Below are positions 45,539-53,691 of a stretch of 64,000 nt of DNA, piece after piece (positions within the stretch are counted from its first letter, which is position 1; each line of letters starts with the position of its first letter). The notes beneath the pieces were generated by a model. That model ran no database searches, was not told where the DNA came from, and was given only the letters and a program-made list of their open reading frames with translations. A program made the position numbers and the translations under genes. The stretch comes from SAR202 cluster bacterium (lineage in GTDB: Bacteria; Chloroflexota; Dehalococcoidia; Lucifugimonadales; UBA826), in NCBI GenBank assembly GCA_009392815.1, contig VFFS01000045.1, forward strand, positions 1 through 64,000. Reading direction: 5' to 3'.

Positions 45539-45912
45539 CTGTCTTCATCTTCAAACCCACGTTTCCTCAAATTAATTGCCTCTTTCAAATAAACATTATT
45601 GATTTCTTTGGAGGTTTTATCTGAGTTAACGTGAACCATAACCCGTATACATCTTTCTTGAGCATCCGCAATAAACATTTCGTGTGAGCACATCAGAGCA
45701 ACATCAACCCATCCAATCTTTCTTGCAGCAACCGCTGGAAATTGGGCATTCAAATCCTTGGTCGTAGTAAAAAAAGCACTTATCACATCATCCAGCTCAA
45801 AATCATTTTCTTCCACCAATGATTCCAACATTTCGCGAGTAGCGTCCACTATTGCATCTTTCGTATTCTCATCTGCAGTGGTAGCTCCTCTTATAGCCCT
45901 TACTTTACTCAT
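45535..45912 (-). CDS. aroH: monofunctional chorismate mutase, AroH type
   Basis: A 125-residue trimeric pseudo-alpha-beta-barrel enzyme that converts chorismate to prephenate for Phe and Tyr. Visible are the N-terminal RAIRGATTADENTKDAI (with the active-site Arg), VISAFFTTTKDLNAQFPAVAARKIG, and the C-terminal RVMVHVN and VYLKEAINLR. AGGAG precedes the ATG. It follows trpA by 49 bases, so both draw on chorismate-derived metabolism. Confidence 0.92.
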   Translation of the reverse strand: MSKVRAIRGATTADENTKDAIVDATREMLESLVEENDFELDDVISAFFTTTKDLNAQFPAVAARKIGWVDVALMCSHEMFIADAQERCIRVMVHVNSDKTSKEINNVYLKEAINLRKRGFEDEDS

Positions 45913-45961
45913 ATTATGGTTCTCCTAAAAACGTGTAGCACATAATAAAACAAAATTATGT

Positions 45962-46765
45962 TTACCCTGTAAGCCCTTTGACAAATTGAGAGGCAGTATC
46001 TACCTCTCTGCCCAAATCTGATTTAGCTACAGCATCCAAGAATGCACTGCCTACAACTGCTCCACTCGCAAATTGTCCAATCCTCTCCACATCTGAATGT
46101 GTAGACACACCAAAACCAACGAGAACCGGAAGGTCAGTAAAAGCTCTAATACGTTGCACCAGTTCCTCTACGCCAGTGGATAATCGATTCCTGGCTCCAG
46201 TAACTCCAGTAAGACTTACGCAGTAAATGAACCCTCCAGCGTTTTTACATGCAGACTCAATTCTTTCATCCGTACTCGTAGGAGCCAAAAGCGGGATCAT
46301 ATGTATACCTTGATCCCGGGATTTTTCCGACAATATCCCTGATTCCTCTGCCGGAAGGTCCGGCACAATAAGGCCGTCTACCCCAGCAGACTTAATATCT
46401 ATGAGTAATTTATCAAATCCATATCTGTGAAACGGATTGAAGTATCCCATAAAAATCAATGGAGAATCATTATTGTCGACACGTATTCCTTTAACCGAAT
46501 CAATAGCAGTAGTGATAGTAACTCCATTCTCCAATGCCTTGAAACTAGTGTCCTGAATAGTTGGTCCATCAGCCAACGGGTCACTGAAGGGAATTCCCAA
46601 CTCAAGCATATCTGCACCTGAAGCAAGAATTTTAGTCGCAATTGGAACTGTAAGTTCTACAGTGGGATATCCCACTGTCAGATATGGAACCAGCGCTGGC
46701 CTATTTTCCGCACCAACCCTTTCAAGACAATAATCAATTCTATTTTTCAAAACATTCATATTCAA
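45962..46765 (-). CDS. trpA: tryptophan synthase alpha subunit
   Basis: A 267-residue TIM barrel that cleaves indole-3-glycerol phosphate. The catalytic pair Glu55 and Asp66 lies in the signature ELGIPFSDPLADGPTIQ. Phosphate-binding loops are seen in GFGVSTHSDVE and the SGAVVGSAF segment. trpB does not directly precede it: the upstream gene is a CPBP protease, so the trp operon is split or its end has been joined to new neighbours. Confidence 0.95.
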   Translation of the reverse strand: MNMNVLKNRIDYCLERVGAENRPALVPYLTVGYPTVELTVPIATKILASGADMLELGIPFSDPLADGPTIQDTSFKALENGVTITTAIDSVKGIRVDNNDSPLIFMGYFNPFHRYGFDKLLIDIKSAGVDGLIVPDLPAEESGILSEKSRDQGIHMIPLLAPTSTDERIESACKNAGGFIYCVSLTGVTGARNRLSTGVEELVQRIRAFTDLPVLVGFGVSTHSDVERIGQFASGAVVGSAFLDAVAKSDLGREVDTASQFVKGLTG

Positions 46766-46842
46766 ATCTCTACAAAAAACATATATCTCAAAATGTCACA
46801 AAGTTAGATCACGAGTAACTACCAAACGATATTCTCGTTAAT

Positions 46843-47550
46843 TCATGCTGATGCCGCAACCATTACCACCAATAAATTCATACACCCATGTGTAAGTATC
46901 GGAGGGTAAATCGAGCGAGATCTAATATAAAGGATAGAAATCACAGCTGAGCAGGTAAAAACTGGAATTAAAAGACCGAGATGCCCATGAAGAACAGCAA
47001 ATACGAGAGAAGTCAAAACTACGGAAGAAAATACGCTCCACTTAGTTATAAGCAATCTCAAAAGAAATCCTCTAAAAAATATTTCCTCAACTACTGGAAC
47101 GAAAAGACAAATCGCAAATAAGTTTGCTAGTATGAACCACCCGGATCCAAGAATATTCTTAGGTATCTCAGGGGTATAAAAAAAAGTTAACTCTAAACGT
47201 GTGACAATCACCATATATAGCACTACAAAAAGAATATTGGCTGGTACACACAGCACAGCGAGAAAGTATGACCTCCAAGATTTGGGTGGCTGTAATCTCA
47301 AATCTTTATAACTAAACACACGGCCACGAGAACACACTATTAATACAAAAATCAACAATAATATTTGAGGAAGAGCCAGAATCCACGGAGAAAAATAAGA
47401 CTGACTATTAGCCGACAGGAACGTAGTTATAACAATTCTAGTAGTTAATATAGACCCATAGCAGAGAATAATCACAAGTAATGATGTAACCAATACTTGA
47501 GTGTCCGATTCTAACCGATGACACAAATATCTATTCCACAATGTAAGCAT
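46843..47550 (-). CDS. CPBP-family intramembrane protease
   Basis: A 235-residue membrane protein with about seven helices. The motif EEIFFRG (EExxxR) and the following FAVLHGH (FxxxH) carry the conserved residues of the CAAX-protease/bacteriocin-processing family; a late histidine is in LTHGCMNLLV. The substrate is unknown. It starts 11 bases after the metallo-beta-lactamase-fold gene. Confidence 0.87.
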   Translation of the reverse strand: MLTLWNRYLCHRLESDTQVLVTSLLVIILCYGSILTTRIVITTFLSANSQSYFSPWILALPQILLLIFVLIVCSRGRVFSYKDLRLQPPKSWRSYFLAVLCVPANILFVVLYMVIVTRLELTFFYTPEIPKNILGSGWFILANLFAICLFVPVVEEIFFRGFLLRLLITKWSVFSSVVLTSLVFAVLHGHLGLLIPVFTCSAVISILYIRSRSIYPPILTHGCMNLLVVMVAASA

Positions 47551-47561
47551 CGAAACAGTAG

Positions 47562-48203
47562 TTAGCTATTCAACCACTCAACATCTCCATAAAGGTCTGC
47601 TGGATGCTGTTTAGAAGCGTAAACCTGGTAATGTTCAATAGAGTCAGACAGTTTTCCGTCAGAACCGTGTCCTGGATAGAAATCAATCTCTTTGGGCAAA
47701 CTTAAAAGACGCGACTCAATACTAGTGACTAGCTCTTCTAGCGCCTCTGGGGAGCGACTTTTACCCGGTCCTCCAGGAAACAATGTATCACCTGAAAATA
47801 GATGGTTGCCTACCCTCAGGCAAGTGGATCCATCCGTATGACCTGGGGTAAATATAGGGGTCACTGCCATATCCCCAAAATTCACATCTTTCCCATCCTC
47901 TAACAAGAAACCTGGCTGAACTGGCAAAGCATGCGCATCTGGACCACCTATACCTACAGGAACGTCAAAAGCTCCCGTGACTTGATCAAATCCCAGCAAA
48001 TGATCCATATGGTTATGGGTTATTAATATGGCCGTAACATTCGTAGTAGAGGCTATTGCTATCAGTTCTTCAGGATCCGCAGGGGTATCAATAATAATGC
48101 TTTCCTTAGTCCTATTACAGACAGTTAAGTATGCGTTATTATCATAAGGACCGCATGTAATTTTATAAATTTGCAGATTGCCGTCTGTCACGTGAGGGGT
48201 CAT
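47562..48203 (-). CDS. metallo-beta-lactamase-fold hydrolase, glyoxalase II-like
   Basis: A 213-residue hydrolase. The zinc motif is THNHMDH at residues 62-68, and further ligands are in TPGHTDGSTC, FSGDTLFPGG and YPGHG. This set fits the glyoxalase II/persulfide dioxygenase-like group. It is the first gene of a minus-strand run with the CPBP protease, trpA and aroH. The 190-base gap to the next gene holds an ATTGTAACAAT palindrome near 48242 and an ATCCTG/CAGGAT hairpin near 48315, neither assigned. Confidence 0.87.
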   Translation of the reverse strand: MTPHVTDGNLQIYKITCGPYDNNAYLTVCNRTKESIIIDTPADPEELIAIASTTNVTAILITHNHMDHLLGFDQVTGAFDVPVGIGGPDAHALPVQPGFLLEDGKDVNFGDMAVTPIFTPGHTDGSTCLRVGNHLFSGDTLFPGGPGKSRSPEALEELVTSIESRLLSLPKEIDFYPGHGSDGKLSDSIEHYQVYASKQHPADLYGDVEWLNS

Positions 48204-48393
48204 CGTCAGCTCCTCAAAATTAGGTTATTTCATAGTCAATACATTGTAACAATACAAGTTAGTGCAGGATTATATCAGTGCCCGAAATGAATCCACCATT
48301 ATGTAAACTGAATCATCCTGGGGAAAGTAATCAGGATCAAATAATTAAGTCTAGATTGAACTATCACTAGTAAACGCATATGTCGAGGAAAAT

Positions 48394-48669
48394 ATGGAAG
48401 TTAACGGACTCATGATAAAAGGCAGCGATGGTAGTAAGCGCATACACTTAAAATGTGAACATCAAAATGGTGTTTTATACGTCGTACCTGCTGAGGCTAG
48501 TTGGGTATGCAATGAGGACTTATTACACGCCCACTCTATCGCGGGATTTTTCGATGACATAGTTGATCTCGATGACAAAAACATTCAACAGATAATGCAA
48601 AAATGGGGAATTTATTACCGAGCAGTCAAAACCGAGAATTCCGAGCAAAAAGAACTAGGAGACTCCTAG
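48394..48669 (+). CDS. hypothetical protein
   Basis: A 91-residue soluble protein. GAGGA lies 6 bases before ATG, which supports a real gene. The N-terminal half looks beta-rich (MIKGSDGSKRIHLKCEHQNGVLYVVP) and the second half helical and acidic. It has two cysteines and no metal-site pattern. No family is recognised. It overlaps the TPR gene by 4 bases, tail to tail. Confidence 0.6.
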   Translation: MEVNGLMIKGSDGSKRIHLKCEHQNGVLYVVPAEASWVCNEDLLHAHSIAGFFDDIVDLDDKNIQQIMQKWGIYYRAVKTENSEQKELGDS

Positions 48670-49694
48670 TAATCTTCATCAATTATGGGTGATTCATTGG
48701 AAATCAATCTCGGTATCACCGGCGTGAACGTCTCTTCATCTCCTGATTCAGTATCATCACTGGACCAATCTTTAAGATTCGCCAATTTGTCTCCATCATT
48801 TATGAGATACCCAATGGAACCGTTTGGAATTGTTGGCAATCCTTCAGCTTTCCCTATAAAAGATGCTGTTTGCGACTGAGATGGATCTCTATACACTTCC
48901 CTGATAATGACAGAAATACTGCTATCACTGGCGCTGGTGATACTAGCTTCATATTTATTTCCACCTTCCATGAGTCTCCTCAACCTAGCACCAATTTTTG
49001 CTTCAACAGCGCCGATCACCTCTCCAGCCTCGGTTCTCACTCTCATTCCTTTCCCGTTGATAAATAATTCAACCAAATGGCCTGAAACAAGTGTGGAAAA
49101 ATCCAAATCCCGTGGAACATTCACAAGTTTGGTAACGCCTGTCTTTCCTGTCTCTTCAATAAAATTTATTGCTTGAGACTGTGACTTCACAGATTTTGCA
49201 TTACTCGAACGACTAAGTTTTTCAAGTCTCTCAATATTCTTATTGGCTATTGGACTCTTAGGGGATATTACTAATGCACAGCGAAACGCGTCAGATGCCT
49301 TCCTATTTTTACCTAATTCCAAAAAAGCTTTTCCAAGCCGGTTATATGCTTCTAAATCCCAAGGAAAGTCTTCAATAATCATTTCGTTCATGTCTGCGGC
49401 TTCTTTCCAAGAAAAATTTACCGCATGCTGGACAGCTTTTTTTGTACGGTCTTCTTTAACCTTTTGTAGTCCATTAGAAGCCTGAAGATGCTCCGTAGCT
49501 TCGTCCTCTCTTGAGAGATTCAGCAAAGCTCTTGCTCTATTTATATGAGCGGAATCGTCACCTGGTAATTGCTCAACAATTCCATAGTAAGCTAGCTCTG
49601 CCTCCTCCCAGAGTCCATGCTGGGCGAGCTTCTGCGCTTCTATAGACTGCTCTTTTCTAAAGATCAAAATCTCTTTTAATTGATTGGCTTTCAC
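48666..49694 (-). CDS. tetratricopeptide-repeat protein
   Basis: A 342-residue protein. TPR units occur at about residues 19-62 (AQHGLWEEAELAYYGIVEQLPGD), 85-120 and 121-155 (YNRLGKAFLELGKNRKASDAFRCALVISPKS). The middle forms an unassigned beta-rich domain (LVNVPRDLDFSTLVSGHLVELFINGKGMRVRTEAGEVIGAVEAKIGARL) and the C-terminus is acidic. GTG 49694 is the start, with GGGGA 7 bases upstream. A scaffold or regulatory role is likely; partners are unknown. Confidence 0.72.
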   Translation of the reverse strand: MKANQLKEILIFRKEQSIEAQKLAQHGLWEEAELAYYGIVEQLPGDDSAHINRARALLNLSREDEATEHLQASNGLQKVKEDRTKKAVQHAVNFSWKEAADMNEMIIEDFPWDLEAYNRLGKAFLELGKNRKASDAFRCALVISPKSPIANKNIERLEKLSRSSNAKSVKSQSQAINFIEETGKTGVTKLVNVPRDLDFSTLVSGHLVELFINGKGMRVRTEAGEVIGAVEAKIGARLRRLMEGGNKYEASITSASDSSISVIIREVYRDPSQSQTASFIGKAEGLPTIPNGSIGYLINDGDKLANLKDWSSDDTESGDEETFTPVIPRLISNESPIIDEDY

Positions 49695-49792
49695 GTTTTT
49701 TCCCCGTTAATCCTAGTTTGAAACAACTAAGGTGACGGAATTCTAATCAGCGTCATTTAAAGAGTTCAATACATTTCAGGCATACTATCGGG

Positions 49793-50521
49793 TCATTTTT
49801 GAAAACCAGAACTTCCGAATATTCTAAGAAGTATCATCCGAAACATAGCTTCAACAACGATCCCCATCGACATTTTTGATTGGCCAATCAACCTATCATC
49901 AAAAATTATCGGCATTTCGTGCACAGACTGTTTAAGTCTTTGACAATGAAATGCAACCTCCGCTTGAAACCCGAATCCTTTGCACCGAATATTTTCCCAA
50001 GGAATAACGTTCAATGAGGAAATCCTGAATGCTTTGAACCCCGAAGTAGCGTCGTTTACATTTATCCCAGCCACTAATTTGATACCAAAATTCCCAACAC
50101 CACTAAGAATGCTGCGGCTTCTACTCCATCCTTGATCAGTTACTCCTCCATCGACGTATCTAGACCCCACTACTACATCATATTTTTTCAGCAGCTCCAA
50201 CATTTCGGGAATATATTCAGGCCTATGGGACAGATCTGCATCCATCTGTATCACAAAATTACAATCCGTACTTAATGCAAATCCAAAACCCTCTTTGTAA
50301 GCGGTACCTAAGCCTTCTTTAGATGACCTAGATATCACCTTTATCTCATTCTCATACTCAAGGGATAATGACCTTGCCAATTCTCCAGTTCCGTCAGGGG
50401 ACGAATCATCAACAATAATTAACCTCAAACCATCAATGTTCAAATCAAATATACGGACGACTAAACTCGCCAGATTATCTGCTTCGTTATAGGTGGGAAT
50501 AACAACGCAAACGGAGGACAA
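49793..50521 (-). CDS. GT2 glycosyltransferase, polyprenyl-phosphate mannosyltransferase-like
   Basis: A 242-residue GT-A fold enzyme of the DPM1 type: VVIPTYNEADNLASLV, LIIVDDSSPDGTGELA, the QMDADLSHRPEYIPEML metal motif and the VGSRYVDGGV element. No transmembrane helix is present, as in soluble DPM1. It would transfer mannose from GDP-mannose to a polyprenyl phosphate, and manC in this window makes that donor. It lies 26 bases after another GT2 gene. Confidence 0.87.
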   Translation of the reverse strand: MSSVCVVIPTYNEADNLASLVVRIFDLNIDGLRLIIVDDSSPDGTGELARSLSLEYENEIKVISRSSKEGLGTAYKEGFGFALSTDCNFVIQMDADLSHRPEYIPEMLELLKKYDVVVGSRYVDGGVTDQGWSRSRSILSGVGNFGIKLVAGINVNDATSGFKAFRISSLNVIPWENIRCKGFGFQAEVAFHCQRLKQSVHEMPIIFDDRLIGQSKMSMGIVVEAMFRMILLRIFGSSGFQK

Positions 50522-50547
50522 TTTTGAAATACCGTCAAAAAGTTTTC

Positions 50548-51297
50548 TTATTTATATCTGCCAAATAGATAGCGAAGCCTGACTAAGAGAGTATCACGAA
50601 CCATTTCAAAAGATGCTCTATGGACTTGCACCTTACTTTTCTCAACACTTATCCAGGATACCGGCATTTCCAAAATATTCATATTTTTTCTTACTGCCAG
50701 AAATAGAATTTCAACATCAAAGCCCCATCCCATAATTTTTTGATTTTGAAATAAATCTCGAGCCACTGACCCTGTAAAACATTTGTATCCGCATTGTGTG
50801 TCTTCTACCCCTGGAACTGCTATAACTCGTACAAACCAGTTAAAGAGACGACCTGTAAAATAGCGAAGTCGAGTCTCATGGAGACGCTCAGCGCCTTCAA
50901 CCTGTCTAGACCCAATTACAATGTCGTAATTTCCCTGTTCAATAGCTCCAACGAATTTACCTATCTGTTCCGCTGATACGGCAAGGTCGGCATCACACAT
51001 CAATCGGTAACTGCCTTTCGCAGACAACATACCTATCTTTATAGCAGAACCTTTTCCTTGGTGGCCTACTGAAATAACACTACAAGACTCACCCTCGACA
51101 ATATTCTCTTTTACCCAGTTTGAAACTATGTAAGGGGTTCTATCCAGGCTTCCATCATCAACGATGACAATCTCCCAACTATAAGCCTGAAGCCGCAAGT
51201 ATGAAACAACAGATTCCAAAGTCGGCAAAATCCTGCCAGCTTCATTGAAAGTGGGGATAACAACCGATAAAAAACATTTGTGGAAAGTGTTAATCAT
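50548..51297 (-). CDS. GT2 glycosyltransferase, polyprenyl-phosphate glucosyltransferase-like
   Basis: A 249-residue GT-A enzyme resembling ALG5-type dolichyl-phosphate glucosyltransferases: VVIPTFNEAGRILPTLESV, VIVDDGSLDRTPYIV, MCDADLAVSAEQI, VIGSRQVEGA and the CGYKCFTGSVARDLF stretch, which is typical of the subgroup. It has no predicted membrane helix. It sits between lysC and the DPM1-like gene. Confidence 0.85.
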   Translation of the reverse strand: MINTFHKCFLSVVIPTFNEAGRILPTLESVVSYLRLQAYSWEIVIVDDGSLDRTPYIVSNWVKENIVEGESCSVISVGHQGKGSAIKIGMLSAKGSYRLMCDADLAVSAEQIGKFVGAIEQGNYDIVIGSRQVEGAERLHETRLRYFTGRLFNWFVRVIAVPGVEDTQCGYKCFTGSVARDLFQNQKIMGWGFDVEILFLAVRKNMNILEMPVSWISVEKSKVQVHRASFEMVRDTLLVRLRYLFGRYK

Positions 51298-51341
51298 TTT
51301 GAGAAATTCAAATCATTAAAGCAACAGCGAGTGAAACAAAC

Positions 51342-52574
51342 TTATTTCGTCTTATCTAGTTCAAATGCCTCATGTAATGCTTTCGCAGCATCGGCCGTAG
51401 CTTCCTCCTTCACTAGACAAGTAATCCGAATCTCTGAAGTAGTTATCATTTCAATATTAATATCGCTTTCAGAGAGAGATGAAAACATTTTTGCCGCATA
51501 TCCTGGAGAATCTTGCATTCCAGTTCCTACTATGCTTACTTTGGCCAACCCAGTTGAGTGTCCTACATCTTTTATTCCCAGATCTTTGGAAACCGCACGT
51601 ACCACATCCATAGCCGAAATTAGATCAGCTGATTTGACGGTAAAGGTTAAATCGGTAGTACCCGAAACGCTGGCATTTTGCACAATTACGTCAACACTTA
51701 TATCCGCGTCCGCAAGTGGTTTGAACAAGGAAGCAGCCACCCCCGGCCTGTCAATAACAGAATAAACAGTAATTTTTGTAACCTCTTTTTCTGTAGCTAT
51801 ACCTCTTACCCGATTACGTATTTCACCAACTTCAATATTCATATCTGCTCCCGCATGGATAAGTGTACCTGGAAGATCTTCAAAACTAGAAGCCACTAAA
51901 ATTGGCACGTTATAAACCATTCCCAATTCAATAGACCTAGGATTCATTTTAGCCCCGTAACTCGCCAACTCTAGCATCTCTTCAAACCCAATCTCATCTA
52001 GTTTCTGAGCTTTGGGTACCATTCTAGGATCCGCAGTATATATGCCATCAACATCTGTATATATCTCACACCGGTCAGCTTTGAGAGCCGCGGCCAATGC
52101 CACTGCTGTAAGATCGGAAGCACCTCGCCCTAAAGTGGTGATGTCACTCTCTTCCGTGACTCCCTGAAACCCAGCTACGATTACGATATTATCTTTCCCC
52201 AGTTCATGCCTGATCCTTTCGGGAGACAATCTCGATATTTTCGCCTTGCCATAACTAGAGTCAGTCCGTATCCCTGCCTGAGCTCCACTTAGGCTGATAG
52301 CTTTCTTTCCAATCGACCTCAAAGCCATGGCAACCAGTGCACAAGACTGCAATTCTCCCGTTGCTAAAAGAACGTCAAGTTCTCTAGGGTCCGGACGATC
52401 CGATACTTCTGATGCAATTTCAAGGAGATCGTCAGTTAGATTGCCCATTGCAGATACAGTTGCTACTACACTGTCGGATCTGTCGTGAGCAGATGCAACA
52501 CGCTTTGCGACATTTTTGATTAGATCTGGGTTCGCAAGGGAGGATCCGCCATACTTTTGTACTACCAGAGACAA
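51342..52574 (-). CDS. lysC: aspartate kinase
   Basis: A 410-residue enzyme that phosphorylates aspartate, the first step to lysine, threonine and methionine. KYGGSSLANPDLI opens the kinase domain, FQGVTEESDITTLGRGASDLTAVALAAAL is the nucleotide/substrate core, and two C-terminal ACT domains (from about residue 265) give feedback control, as in the short monofunctional type. It is downstream of thrB on the same strand, with 64 bases between, so threonine synthesis genes are grouped. Confidence 0.95.
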   Translation of the reverse strand: MSLVVQKYGGSSLANPDLIKNVAKRVASAHDRSDSVVATVSAMGNLTDDLLEIASEVSDRPDPRELDVLLATGELQSCALVAMALRSIGKKAISLSGAQAGIRTDSSYGKAKISRLSPERIRHELGKDNIVIVAGFQGVTEESDITTLGRGASDLTAVALAAALKADRCEIYTDVDGIYTADPRMVPKAQKLDEIGFEEMLELASYGAKMNPRSIELGMVYNVPILVASSFEDLPGTLIHAGADMNIEVGEIRNRVRGIATEKEVTKITVYSVIDRPGVAASLFKPLADADISVDVIVQNASVSGTTDLTFTVKSADLISAMDVVRAVSKDLGIKDVGHSTGLAKVSIVGTGMQDSPGYAAKMFSSLSESDINIEMITTSEIRITCLVKEEATADAAKALHEAFELDKTK

Positions 52575-52638
52575 TGTGAATTACTCCCGAATATTCCCTT
52601 ACGTAAATCTAGCCACATATTCCGTAATCTTTGTATCC

Positions 52639-53568
52639 TTACCTAACTACATGAGTTCCTATGGTAGTGGGACGTGTAATAACTATCTCACCATCCAACC
52701 CAGATTTCATTCCAGCATCAGCCATTTCATAGCCAATCGTATATTCCCGATTTAAACAAAATGCCAGCACGGAAGAACCTGATCCTGAGAGAAAAGCCCC
52801 AAGAGCGCCGCTATTCATAGCGGCTCTAATTATATTTTTTAAAGGGAAAAATATTCCTTGCCTTTCAGGTTGGTGCAACATATCTTGTGTCGCATAACGA
52901 AGATTATCTAGCTCTCCAGTAACCATGGATTGAACCATCAACGCCACTCTCCCAATGTTGTACACAGCATCGGTTCTAGACACTAAGGGCTTCAAGAGAT
53001 TCCTTGCTTCTTCAGTAGGCATAGGAACGTTTGGGACATATAGAACTGCTGAAAGTTTTTCTGGAATGGGAACTGAGGCAGTGATAACTTCCGATTCCTC
53101 GTATATTCCTATCTGCATTCCTCCTAGGAGTGCAGGAGCCACGTTATCTGGATGACCTTCCATTTTTGCCGCTATTTGAACAAGTTCATTGATGTTGAGA
53201 GGAGATCCTGCATATTCGTTAGCAGCAAATAAACCTGATGCCAGAGAGGCTGAACTACTTCCCATGCCCCTCGATAACTCTATCTGATTATCACATTCAA
53301 GTAATACGTTTGGAACAACGTCACCTATTTCTTCAAAAAGTCGTGAAAAACTCTGGAAAACCAGGTTATCTTTCCCCGACGACAAGCTCTCCTCACCCTT
53401 GCCTCGAACAAGAACACTATTACCCAATTTATTTTCTTCATGGACCGTAACAGAATTCCAGACGTCAAGAGCTATCCCCAAGGAGTCAAACCCAGGGCCC
53501 ATATTTGCCGATGTTGCAGGCGATCTCACAGTAATTTCTTGAGGTGACATGACTATGAAAGTATACAT
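52639..53568 (-). CDS. thrB: homoserine kinase
   Basis: A GHMP-family kinase of up to 309 residues. The ATP-binding motif is SRGMGSSSASLASGLFAAN. RSPATSANMGPGFDSLGIALDVW is the N-terminal signature, and GAFLSGSGSSVLAF the C-terminal motif 3. The start is uncertain: ATG 53568 or ATG 53550, neither with a good ribosome site. thrC is not in the window. Confidence 0.93.
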   Translation of the reverse strand: MYTFIVMSPQEITVRSPATSANMGPGFDSLGIALDVWNSVTVHEENKLGNSVLVRGKGEESLSSGKDNLVFQSFSRLFEEIGDVVPNVLLECDNQIELSRGMGSSSASLASGLFAANEYAGSPLNINELVQIAAKMEGHPDNVAPALLGGMQIGIYEESEVITASVPIPEKLSAVLYVPNVPMPTEEARNLLKPLVSRTDAVYNIGRVALMVQSMVTGELDNLRYATQDMLHQPERQGIFFPLKNIIRAAMNSGALGAFLSGSGSSVLAFCLNREYTIGYEMADAGMKSGLDGEIVITRPTTIGTHVVR

Positions 53569-53691
53569 CGATGATAAACATGGAAATGTTCCATATTCGA
53601 CTTATTTCGTTTAGTCGCACCTGCTACTATTCTTTTGAAATGGAGTATTTGTCCAAATAAAGTTTATTAATACCTATAAATTGAAATTGGC

